DNA of 32,272 nt from a virus: the IMG/VR virus record IMGVR_UViG_3300017749_000065, positions 1-32,272 of that record. The stretch is one strand, 5' to 3'. Both the position numbers and the translations under genes were made by a program. Below, in pieces: positions 7,017-14,875 of this stretch. A model generated the notes under the pieces. The model did no database searches. It was given only the letters and a program-made list of their open reading frames with translations, and was not told the origin of the DNA. How positions within the stretch are numbered: the stretch's first letter is position 1; the number at the start of each line of letters is the position of its first letter.

Positions 7017-9432
7017 ATCAGTTGTAAAAAGTTATTTTCCAAGCCAAACGGCTAGCGATATTAAAAAAGCAAGCCCAGAATATGGTCTTGATGTTGCTCG
7101 TGCTATAGAAAGCGAATGGTTTAAAAGAGATTCTTCTGGCAATAGATATTATATAAATCAGAATTCTTATCATAAACTTAGACTATATGCTCGCGGCGAG
7201 CAGTCTGTACAAAAATATAAAGACGAATTATCTATTAATGGAGATTTGTCTTATCTTAATTTAGATTGGAAGCCTGTGCCTATTATACCAAAATTTGTAG
7301 ATATAGTTGTTAATGGCATGGCCCAAAGAACATATGATGTTAACGCATATTCACAAGATCCATTTGGCGTCGAAAAAAGAACTGAGTATATGGAAAGTAT
7401 ACTTAATGATATTCGCAGTAAAGAGCTTACTGATTTTGCGGCTGAAAACTTCGGTATTAATTTAAGAGAAAGCAATGTGTCTGAGTTACCGCAAAATGAA
7501 GATGAACTTGCTTTGCACATGCAGCTTAATTATAAACAGGCTATTGAAATAGCAGAGGAGCAAGCTATATCTGTTACTTTAGAAAAAAATAGATACGAGC
7601 TCACCAAAAAACGTTTTTATTATGATTTAGCTGTATTAGGTATTGCGTGTGTTAAAACTGAATATAATAATTCAGAAGGCATTAAAATTAGCTATGTTGA
7701 TCCCGCTAATTTAGTTTATTCTTTTACAGAATCACCTTATTTTGAAGATATATATTATGTTGGAGAAATAAAAACAATACCCGTTAATGAACTTAAAAAG
7801 CAGTTTCCAAATTTAACTAATGAGGACCTAGAGCAGCTTGGCTCAAAAGGTTATTCAAACTATAGAATATATAATAAATTTAATACAGAAACAAATAGGC
7901 AAGACGCTAACACTGTGGATGTGTTATATTTTAATTATAAAACCTTTCACAACGAAGTTTATAAAGTAAAAAGCACTGTAACAGGCGCAGAAAAAATTAT
8001 AATTAAAGACGAAACGTTTAATCCACCTATAGACGCAAGGGCTAGATTTGAAAGAATAGCTAGAAACATAGAAGTACTGTATGAAGGCGCGTATATTCCA
8101 GGCGCTAATATGCTGCTCGATTGGAAACTTGCTGAAAACATGCTGCGTCCAAAAAGTGACTCTACTAAAATTAGAACAAATTATTCTATAGTAGCCCCTA
8201 GAATATATAACGGTAAGGTCGAATCTTTAGTTAGCAGAGTAACTGGTTTTGCAGATATGATTCAGTTAACGCATTTAAAGCTGCAACAGGTGTTATCGCG
8301 CATGGTGCCGGATGGTGTTTATTTAGACGCTGATGGTATTGCCGAAATAGATTTGGGTAATGGAACAAATTATAATCCGCAAGAAGCATTAAATATGTTT
8401 TTTCAAACAGGGTCTGTAATTGGAAGATCGTTTACGTCTGATGGCGATATGAACCCAGGTAAAGTGCCAATTCAAGAAATTGCATCTGGTTCTGGTAATA
8501 ATAAAATAGGCTCGTTAATAAGCACGTATAATTATTATTTGCAAATGATGCGAGACGCTACAGGCCTTAATGAAGCGAGAGACGGTAGCACGCCTGATAA
8601 AAACGCATTAGTTGGTATACAAAAAATAGCAGCTGCTAATTCTAATACAGCTACAAGACATATATTACAGGCTGGATTATTTTTAACAGCCGAAACTGCC
8701 GAAAAAATATCTTTAAGAATATCTGATATTATAGAGTACTCGCCTGCAAGGGAGGCGTTTATACAAGCAATAGGAGTGCATAATGTGGCTACACTTTCAG
8801 AATTGAATGAGTTGCATTTACACGATTTTGGAATATTTATTGATTTAATGCCTGACGAGGAAGAAGCCCAAAAGCTTGAAAACAATATACAGACAGCATT
8901 GTCAGCATCTTTAATTGATCTCGAAGATGCTATAGATTTAAGAGAAATTAAAAATATTCAGCTTGCAAATCAAATGCTAAAAATACGTAGACGCAAAAAG
9001 CTTGAGCGTGACCAAATGATACAACAGCAAAACATACAAGTTCAAGCTGAAGCGAACGCACAATCACAACAAGTAGCTGCTCAGGCGGAGGTGCAAAAAC
9101 AGCAAGCACTAACCGCTCAAAAAGCAGAGCTTAAGCAACTAGAGTCACAACTTGAAATGCAAAAATTATCAAACGAGGCTCAGCTTAAAAAAGATTTAAT
9201 GCAGCTAGAATTTCAAATGAATATGCAATTAAAAGGCATAGAGGTTGAAGGCAGCAAAGCTGCAATTAAAGAAAAAGAAGATCGCAAAGATGAGCGAACA
9301 AAAATACAAGCATCGCAACAAAGCGAACTTATTGATCAAAGAAAAAATAATTTACCACCAAAAGTATTTGAATCCGCAGGAAACGATATACTTAGCGGTA
9401 ATTTTGACTTAGGTTCTTTTGAACCCAAGTAA
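7009..9432 (+). CDS. Portal protein with C-terminal Gln-rich coiled coil
   Basis: This 807-residue protein forms the dodecameric ring at the capsid vertex through which DNA enters and leaves. Evidence is its place straight after TerL (8-base overlap), its length, and an N-terminal region typical of large podovirus/crAss-like portals: YHKLRLYARGEQSVQKYKDEL, then LDWKPVPIIPKFVDIVVNGM, then an alpha-helical stretch and a RDATGLNEARDGS segment near residues 510-525, the kind of loop-helix seen in the portal crown/wing region. Residues ~655-785 are a long, charged, Gln- and Ala-rich coiled coil without hydrophobic segments, which could form a barrel reaching into the head, as in P22. The last ~20 residues are a short low-charge tail. 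No catalytic motif is expected. The call is confident; details of the fold are inferred. Confidence 0.85.
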   Translation: MAESVVKSYFPSQTASDIKKASPEYGLDVARAIESEWFKRDSSGNRYYINQNSYHKLRLYARGEQSVQKYKDELSINGDLSYLNLDWKPVPIIPKFVDIVVNGMAQRTYDVNAYSQDPFGVEKRTEYMESILNDIRSKELTDFAAENFGINLRESNVSELPQNEDELALHMQLNYKQAIEIAEEQAISVTLEKNRYELTKKRFYYDLAVLGIACVKTEYNNSEGIKISYVDPANLVYSFTESPYFEDIYYVGEIKTIPVNELKKQFPNLTNEDLEQLGSKGYSNYRIYNKFNTETNRQDANTVDVLYFNYKTFHNEVYKVKSTVTGAEKIIIKDETFNPPIDARARFERIARNIEVLYEGAYIPGANMLLDWKLAENMLRPKSDSTKIRTNYSIVAPRIYNGKVESLVSRVTGFADMIQLTHLKLQQVLSRMVPDGVYLDADGIAEIDLGNGTNYNPQEALNMFFQTGSVIGRSFTSDGDMNPGKVPIQEIASGSGNNKIGSLISTYNYYLQMMRDATGLNEARDGSTPDKNALVGIQKIAAANSNTATRHILQAGLFLTAETAEKISLRISDIIEYSPAREAFIQAIGVHNVATLSELNELHLHDFGIFIDLMPDEEEAQKLENNIQTALSASLIDLEDAIDLREIKNIQLANQMLKIRRRKKLERDQMIQQQNIQVQAEANAQSQQVAAQAEVQKQQALTAQKAELKQLESQLEMQKLSNEAQLKKDLMQLEFQMNMQLKGIEVEGSKAAIKEKEDRKDERTKIQASQQSELIDQRKNNLPPKVFESAGNDILSGNFDLGSFEPK

Positions 9433-9463
9433 TGTATAGTGTATAATCTTATAATATTTTATT

Positions 9464-10702
9464 ATGTCTGAAAACGTTGAAGCAAAAGCTATTGAAAGCG
9501 AAGAGTTATCAATACAAGAAAAAGAAGAAGCCCTGCAAGAACAAGCAGGCACTGTATTTGAAGACGGTATGTATAAAGTTGATTTAAATCAGCCTCCTGC
9601 CGCCGAACAAAATAAAGAAGAAGAAAATGCCGTTCAAGAACAAGAAGCAGAGGGCAGCGTGCTACGCGGAGATGAACCGGCTGAAGAAGCTGGGGAAAAA
9701 GCCGAAGTGGAACTGCAAGAAGTACGACAAGAAGAAGAAGTAAAAGAAGAAACTGAACAAACGGTTTTAGAAGAACTTCCAGCACAAGAGGAGCAAGAAG
9801 AAACTATTAAAGAAGTTGAAGATCTTGCTGAAAAAGTTGAAGAAGCATTTCAAAAAGAAGAGGAGCAAGGTATAGAGCTTCCTGAAAATATTCAAAAGGT
9901 TGTTGATTTTATAAACGAAACGGGCGGATCGCTTGAAGACTATGTAGCGCTTAACAAAGATTATTCAAATGTAGATGATCTTGCATTACTTAGAGAATAT
10001 TATCAACAATCTAAACCACATCTGTCATCCGAAGAAATCGACTTTCTTATTGAAGATAAATTTACATTTGATGAAGAAGTTGACGATGAAAGAGATGTAA
10101 AAAGAAAAAAATTAGCATTCAAAGAAGAGGTAGCGAGCGCTAAGTCTGAACTCGAAGGGCTAAAAACCAAATACTATGAAGAAATCAAAGCTGGGTCTAG
10201 GCTTACGCAAGATCAACAAAAGGCTGTAGATTTTTTCAATAGGTATAACACAGAAAACGAAGAATCATCAAAAATAGCTGAAAAAGCTAAATCTGTATTT
10301 TTGCAAAAAACAGATCAAGTGTTTAATGACGAATTCAAAGGTTTTGAATATAAAGTCGGTGATAAACGCTACAGATTTAATGTAAAAGACACAGATGAGG
10401 TTAAAACAACTCAGAGCGACATTAATAATTTCATTAGAAAGTTTCTAAATGAGGACCAGGTTATGAGTGACGCAAAAGGTTATCACAAATCATTATTTAC
10501 AGCTATGAATGCAGATGCTATTGCAAATCACTTTTATCAGCAAGGAAAATCCGACGCGATGAAAGAAAGCATGAAAACAGCTAAGAATATTAATATGGAT
10601 CCGAGAGGGGTGCATACAAAAAATACTCAAAGCGGTATGCAAGCAAAAGTTTTGGCAGGAGATGATACTTCTAAATTAAAACTAAAACTTAAAAATTATT
10701 AA
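9464..10702 (+). CDS. Putative head scaffolding protein
   Basis: This 412-residue protein lies between portal and major capsid protein, the usual scaffold position. Residues ~15-140 are dominated by Glu, Gln, Ala and Val and are probably disordered or loosely helical. Residues ~145-200 hold a VDFINETGGSLEDYVALNKDYS block I recall from scaffolds of marine phages, followed by helices (VASAKSELEGLKTKYYEEIKAG). The C-terminal ~35 residues turn basic and end KLKLKLKNY, which resembles the basic capsid-binding tails of other scaffolds. Scaffolds direct shell assembly and leave before or during packaging. No protease motif is seen. The function rests on position, composition and the remembered block, not on catalytic residues. 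Confidence 0.65.
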   Translation: MSENVEAKAIESEELSIQEKEEALQEQAGTVFEDGMYKVDLNQPPAAEQNKEEENAVQEQEAEGSVLRGDEPAEEAGEKAEVELQEVRQEEEVKEETEQTVLEELPAQEEQEETIKEVEDLAEKVEEAFQKEEEQGIELPENIQKVVDFINETGGSLEDYVALNKDYSNVDDLALLREYYQQSKPHLSSEEIDFLIEDKFTFDEEVDDERDVKRKKLAFKEEVASAKSELEGLKTKYYEEIKAGSRLTQDQQKAVDFFNRYNTENEESSKIAEKAKSVFLQKTDQVFNDEFKGFEYKVGDKRYRFNVKDTDEVKTTQSDINNFIRKFLNEDQVMSDAKGYHKSLFTAMNADAIANHFYQQGKSDAMKESMKTAKNINMDPRGVHTKNTQSGMQAKVLAGDDTSKLKLKLKNY

Positions 10703-10713
10703 AAATTTAAAAA

Positions 10714-12165
10714 ATGGCAGCAATTGATTTTGGTAACAATTTACCACCTGAGTTTACACCTTACGCAAGTAAAACTGTAACAGCTGGTAATTACCTAAAC
10801 TTTCACGGGAGCGGCGGCAAAAACTGGTCCCAACAATATCTTCCTGAGCTTTACGAACAAGAAGTAGAGCGTTATGGAAATCGTTCAATCTCATCTTTCC
10901 TACGTATGGTAGGTGCAGAAATGCCTATGGCTTCTGATCAAATTATTTGGTCTGAGCAAGGGCGTTTGCATTTAGCATATGAAGGAGCAACTGTTACTAA
11001 TGCAGGCGTAATCGATATTAATGGAGCCGCAGCGGGAACGCATGCAGTAAGAGCAGGACAAACAATTGTTCTTTCAGACAATCAAACAACTCCTACTATT
11101 ATCAAATGTTATGTTAGCGCTGTTGCAGCTGATAACACTACTTTAACTGTTGTACCTTATTCTGGGGGAGCAACTGTTGGGGCTGTAACTGGTTTTGACA
11201 CAGTTGATGACGCTGGAGCTAATACCTGTAGCTTTTTCGTTTATGGTTCTGAATTTAAAAAGGGCCAAGCGGGAATGACAGGATCTGTAACACCTGAATT
11301 TGAGTCTTTTACAAACAAGCCAATTATTCTTAAAGATAAATTTGAAGTATCAGGATCTGACGCTTCTCAAATTGGCTGGGTAGAAGTTTCCGGTGAAGGA
11401 GGGCAATCAGGTTATTTATGGTACATGAAGGCTGAAGGCGATACTCGCGTTCGCTTTGAAGACTACTTAGAAATGACTATGGTTGAAGCAGAATTTGCAA
11501 AATCTTCTGGAGGCGTAGACGCTATTTTAGGAACTGAGGGAGCTGATAATACCGCAGGTACCGAAGGGCTCTTCGCGGCTATTCAGGCAAGAGGTCACGT
11601 AGCTGAAAAACTTTTTGACGATGCCACAGACCTTATTTCTGATTTTGATGAAATACTTAAAAAGCTAGATAAGCAAGGTGCTATTGAAGAAAATTTACTT
11701 TTCTTAAATCGTACATCTACACTAAAAGTTGATGACGCTCTTGCGAATATCTCTGCTGGTAGTGCTGGTGGTACTGCTTTCGGTATTTTTGAAAATAGCG
11801 AGGATATGGCTCTTAATCTTGGATTTAGAGGCTTCCGAAGAGGATCGTATGATTTTTACAAAACTGATTGGAAATATCTAAACAACTCATCTACTCGTGG
11901 ATTGTTTTCAGATATTGAAGGTGTATTAGTTCCAGCTGGTACTTCTTCTGTATACGATCAAATGTTAGGTAAAAACGTTCGTCGCCCTTTCTTACACGTA
12001 CGTTATAAAGCTTCTGAAGCTGATGATCGAAGAATGAAATCTTGGATTACTGGTTCAGTTGGCGGGGCAGCAACTTCTGACCTTGACGTAATGGAGGTTC
12101 ACTATTTATCTGAAAGATGTTTAGTAACTCAAGCGGCTAATAACTTTATGTTGTTTAAAGCTTAA
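10714..12165 (+). CDS. Major capsid protein
   Basis: This 483-residue protein has the place (after portal and scaffold) and size of an HK97-fold capsid protein of large podoviruses, including crAss-like phages. The N-terminal part (GGKNWSQQYLPELYEQEVERYGNRSISSFL, then EMPMASDQIIWSEQGRLHLAY) resembles marine-phage capsid proteins known to me, with an early helical spine and an extended loop. Residues ~80-155 are a Thr/Ala/Gly-rich beta insertion. The C-terminal end is a strand-rich block finishing EVHYLSERCLVTQAANNFMLFKA. Codons lean to T- and C-ended highly expressed forms (CGT, GCT, GGT) more than in the neighbours, as expected for the most abundant virion protein. A strong terminator follows 11 bases after the stop. 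It may be folded by host GroEL with the phage GroES-like protein. Confidence 0.85.
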   Translation: MAAIDFGNNLPPEFTPYASKTVTAGNYLNFHGSGGKNWSQQYLPELYEQEVERYGNRSISSFLRMVGAEMPMASDQIIWSEQGRLHLAYEGATVTNAGVIDINGAAAGTHAVRAGQTIVLSDNQTTPTIIKCYVSAVAADNTTLTVVPYSGGATVGAVTGFDTVDDAGANTCSFFVYGSEFKKGQAGMTGSVTPEFESFTNKPIILKDKFEVSGSDASQIGWVEVSGEGGQSGYLWYMKAEGDTRVRFEDYLEMTMVEAEFAKSSGGVDAILGTEGADNTAGTEGLFAAIQARGHVAEKLFDDATDLISDFDEILKKLDKQGAIEENLLFLNRTSTLKVDDALANISAGSAGGTAFGIFENSEDMALNLGFRGFRRGSYDFYKTDWKYLNNSSTRGLFSDIEGVLVPAGTSSVYDQMLGKNVRRPFLHVRYKASEADDRRMKSWITGSVGGAATSDLDVMEVHYLSERCLVTQAANNFMLFKA

Positions 12166-12176
12166 TATTTTACATT

Positions 12177-12230
12177 AAATCCGGGGTCATTTATTTGGCC
12201 CTGGGTTTATTTTAATTTTTTTATTTTATT
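12177..12230 (+). terminator. Rho-independent terminator after the capsid gene
   Basis: AAATCCGGGGTCA at 12177-12189 pairs with TGGCCCTGGGTTT at 12196-12208 over 13 positions, including three G-U pairs, around a six-base loop, and is followed by a long T-rich run. It sits just after the capsid stop and should limit read-through into the next gene, raising capsid expression relative to what follows. Confidence 0.85.
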
Positions 12231-12235
12231 ATATC

Positions 12236-12991
12236 ATGGCAAAAAAAGAAACAAAAACAGCCCCAGTTAAAAGTTGGGAGCGAAAAGACAGAACATACTA
12301 TTTACTAGGCAATCAGTCGCCTTTAACTTATACTATTTCATCAAAAAATATAATGTGGTACGACGAAGAACTAGGGTATGAAAGAGAAATAAAGTATACT
12401 GCGAACCAAAAAACTCCTTTTGCAGATGAGTTTAAAGGGCAATCAAGATTAGAACATATTGTATTTTCAGACGGTGTTTTATCTGTACCTAAAGAAAAAG
12501 TAGTTTTGCAACAAATACTATCACTGTATCATCCTGGAAAGGGTAAAATTTACGAAGAGTTTGATGCAGAAGAACAAGCGGAAGATCAGCTATCTCAAAT
12601 AGAGTTAGAGTTTGACGCAATGGAAATTGCAATGAGCATGGAAGTTGATCAAGCCGAAGCAATACTAAGAACTGAATTAGGCTCTAAGGTCGTTGGGTTA
12701 ACGTCTAGAGAGCTTAAAAGAGACTTGATGGTATTCGCTAAAAAGAACCCGGGGCTATTAATAGAGCTTGCAAATGACGAAAATATAAATATTAGAAATA
12801 TAGGTATTAAGTCAGTCGAACAAGGCATTATAAAGCTTTCAAATGATCAAAGAACATTTGCTTGGGCTAGCAATAATAGAAAATTAATAACAGTACCATT
12901 CGATGAAAATCCATATTCAGCATTAGCTGCATATTTTAAAACGGACGAGGGTATTGAAGTTTACCAAACAATAGAAAAACGTTTGGCTTAA
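12236..12991 (+). CDS. Head-region structural protein, function unknown
   Basis: This 251-residue protein lies alone between two terminators, directly after the capsid gene. It has an N-terminal beta-rich part (residues ~15-90) with TYTISSKNIMWYDEE and ATP-independent-looking strands, an acidic linker (YEEFDAEEQAEDQ), and a helical middle. Its end shows WASNNRKLITVPFDENPYSALAAYFKTDEGIEVY, a pattern I recall from conserved marine-phage proteins beside the capsid gene. No enzyme motif, signal peptide or membrane segment is seen. It could be an auxiliary capsid or head-completion protein; T4- or T7-type homology is not apparent. The ATG at 12236 follows a T/A-only leader. It is certainly a real gene; the role is open. 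Confidence 0.75.
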   Translation: MAKKETKTAPVKSWERKDRTYYLLGNQSPLTYTISSKNIMWYDEELGYEREIKYTANQKTPFADEFKGQSRLEHIVFSDGVLSVPKEKVVLQQILSLYHPGKGKIYEEFDAEEQAEDQLSQIELEFDAMEIAMSMEVDQAEAILRTELGSKVVGLTSRELKRDLMVFAKKNPGLLIELANDENINIRNIGIKSVEQGIIKLSNDQRTFAWASNNRKLITVPFDENPYSALAAYFKTDEGIEVYQTIEKRLA

Positions 12992-13015
12992 AAGTTGTGA
13001 AAGGCTCACAACTTT
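12991..13015 (+). promoter_or_regulatory. Alternative (anti-terminator-like) hairpin
   Basis: AAAGTTGTGA (12991-13000) is exactly complementary to TCACAACTTT (13006-13015) with an AAGGC loop. It overlaps the terminator stem (13001-13024), so the two cannot form together. This is the layout of an attenuator; whether anything controls the switch cannot be seen. Confidence 0.5.
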
Positions 13016-13031
13016 GTGGGCCTTTTTTATT
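13001..13031 (+). terminator. Rho-independent terminator after the head block
   Basis: AAGGCTCACA (13001-13010) pairs with TGTGGGCCTT (13015-13024), with one G-U pair and an ACTT loop, followed by a TTTTATT run. It starts ten bases after the preceding stop and ends 12 bases before the next gene. It shares bases with the hairpin at 12991-13015. Confidence 0.8.
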
Positions 13032-13042
13032 AAAAAAATAAT

Positions 13043-13738
13043 ATGGCAATAAGTGTAGATACAGTATATCAAAGAGTATTGGCAATACTTAATAAAGAAC
13101 AGCGTGGGTATTTATCACCTACTGAATATAACTTATTCGCCAATCAAGCAGAACTTGATATATTTGAACAATATTTTTACGATTTAAATCAGTTTAGCAG
13201 ATTGCCGGGTAATAGCACAGAGTACTCGGATATGGTTGATATACTTGAAGAAAAAATAAGTTTATTTGAAACTTCTGGTTCAACTACATACACAAATAAC
13301 TATTGGCCAGAGCCGTCTGATCTTTATAGACTTGGCTCAGTTATTTATAACGGAAGCGAAGCAGAACACGTTAATAAAAACGAATATTTATACATTACTT
13401 CATCGCCGCTTTCAAAACCAACAAATGATTTTCCTATATACACTAGAGGCGCAAGTGGAATCAAAGTATATGGCAATTCTGAAATAACCGCAGACGTTAC
13501 ATTTCAATATATTAAAAAGCCAAACGCTCCTAATGAAGTTGAGTGGGCTTTTACAGAGGTTAATGGAAATGCCCTTTGGAATAGCTCAAGTAGCGAAAAT
13601 TTTCATCTACATGAATCCGAAGAAACTGAATTGGTTATAAAAATTCTTCAGTTAGCGGGTGTATCTATAAAAGATCCTAGTATATATCAAATGGGGACTG
13701 CTGAAGAAGTAAAAAGTACTCAACAAGAAAAAGCATAA
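13043..13738 (+). CDS. Head-tail adaptor/ring protein (conserved structural)
   Basis: This 231-residue protein opens MAISVDTVYQRVLAILNKEQRGYLSPTEYNLFANQAELDIFEQYFYDLNQF, a highly recognisable block in marine and crAss-like phage genomes, where it is found between head genes and the tail-tubular homologue. The first ~60 residues are helical (adaptor-type helices), followed by a beta sandwich (~70-185) and a C-terminal helix ending in a charged tail. Such proteins attach under the portal and form the first ring of the short tail. It is the first gene after the terminator at 13001-13031 and has a 3-base gap to the next gene. The ring role is inferred from position and remembered homologues. Confidence 0.65.
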   Translation: MAISVDTVYQRVLAILNKEQRGYLSPTEYNLFANQAELDIFEQYFYDLNQFSRLPGNSTEYSDMVDILEEKISLFETSGSTTYTNNYWPEPSDLYRLGSVIYNGSEAEHVNKNEYLYITSSPLSKPTNDFPIYTRGASGIKVYGNSEITADVTFQYIKKPNAPNEVEWAFTEVNGNALWNSSSSENFHLHESEETELVIKILQLAGVSIKDPSIYQMGTAEEVKSTQQEKA

Positions 13739-13741
13739 TAA

Positions 13742-14872
13742 ATGGCATTATTTAATATAACACACGAGCGTTATTATAATAACAGTGTTAATTTTACTGG
13801 AACAGGCGCCAGAACGTCTTTTCCTTTAACTACTGATATGTTTAACCCTTTGCCGCAAGCTAAAGGAGAATTAGAGGTATTTGTAGACGGTAATTTAATT
13901 AATGTTAATAATTATGAATATACAGGTGGAGCAATAGTATTTGATGCAAATACAAATAATACAGATGTATTAGAATCAGGAGGAGCCCCTAAGCTTGATT
14001 TATTAATTACAATTGTCCAAATAAATGCAGAAAACAAGTTAGGAGGGTATCAGTATTTAACGCTAAAAGATATTGTAAATAATTTTATAATAGCCTATGT
14101 TGGTGAAGAAAAAATTATACCAAAAGCAAAAAGAAGTAATGTATTGTTTTTTGCTCAAAGAGCAATTCAAGAATTAAGCTACGATACGCTACGAAGCGAA
14201 AAATCCCAAGAGATTGAAATACCATCTAGTCTTGAAATGAAGCTACCACACGACTATGTGAACTACATTAAGCTCACCTGGTGTGACGATAAAGGAATTG
14301 AGCATACTATTATGCCTGCGCTAAAAACAAGCAATCCTACGGCTTTATTACAAGACAGCGAATTTAACTATTTATTTGACAGTAGCGGTGAATTGCTAAA
14401 AGCTGATCAATCTGAAACATTTAAAAAGTTTAAAACCCAAAATGCAACCACGGACGCTATAAAAGATTTTTATATAGAAGACAATAGAACATTCCAGGTG
14501 CTGCATGGGAGAAGATACGGTGCTGACCCTCAGCATATGAATTCTAATGGGTCGTTTTTTATAGACATGATCAAAGGTAAAATATTCTTTTCCGGCCATA
14601 TGGTTAATAAAGTTGTAACGCTAAAATACATAAGTGACGGCGTTGCTACTGCGGAAGAAAAAATTGTACATAAATTTGCAGAAGAGGCTATGTATAAAAG
14701 CATCGCTCATTCAATATTGTCAACTAGACAAAATACACCGGAATATATTGTAGCAAGATTTAAAAAAGAAAGATTTGCAGCAATAAGACAAGCAAAATTA
14801 CGTTTGTCAAATCTTAAAATAGAAGAACTTACACAAACTTTAAGAGGTAAGTCTAAATGGATTAAACACTAA
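13742..14872 (+). CDS. Tail tubular protein A-like ring protein
   Basis: This 376-residue protein probably forms the tail ring below the adaptor, like T7 gp11 or P22 gp4. Residues ~15-75 are an inserted beta module (GTGARTSFPLTTDMF ... ELEVFVDGNLINVNNYEY) of a type otherwise found at the N-termini of tail fibres, suggesting a fibre-docking domain fused to the ring. Residues ~125-180 (SNVLFFAQRAIQELSYDTLRSEKS, PHDYVNYIKLTW) carry the conserved core helix and strand of the tail-tubular A family. The rest is a mixed beta region with a C-terminal helix pair ending in the basic RGKSKWIKH. It follows the adaptor by three bases and precedes the nozzle-like gene by three. Confidence 0.65.
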   Translation: MALFNITHERYYNNSVNFTGTGARTSFPLTTDMFNPLPQAKGELEVFVDGNLINVNNYEYTGGAIVFDANTNNTDVLESGGAPKLDLLITIVQINAENKLGGYQYLTLKDIVNNFIIAYVGEEKIIPKAKRSNVLFFAQRAIQELSYDTLRSEKSQEIEIPSSLEMKLPHDYVNYIKLTWCDDKGIEHTIMPALKTSNPTALLQDSEFNYLFDSSGELLKADQSETFKKFKTQNATTDAIKDFYIEDNRTFQVLHGRRYGADPQHMNSNGSFFIDMIKGKIFFSGHMVNKVVTLKYISDGVATAEEKIVHKFAEEAMYKSIAHSILSTRQNTPEYIVARFKKERFAAIRQAKLRLSNLKIEELTQTLRGKSKWIKH

Positions 14873-14875
14873 TAT

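Noticed and set aside
9418-9449. Possible Bacteroidota-type promoter before the scaffold gene (TTTG, 20 bases, TATAATCTT)
   Set aside because: The downstream element fits TAnnTTTG poorly and such A/T-rich matches are expected by chance here.
9489-9785. 98-codon minus-strand frame with many leucines
   Set aside because: Leucine runs arise from the complement of the Glu/Gln-rich scaffold codons (GAA, GAG, CAA); it is a composition shadow.
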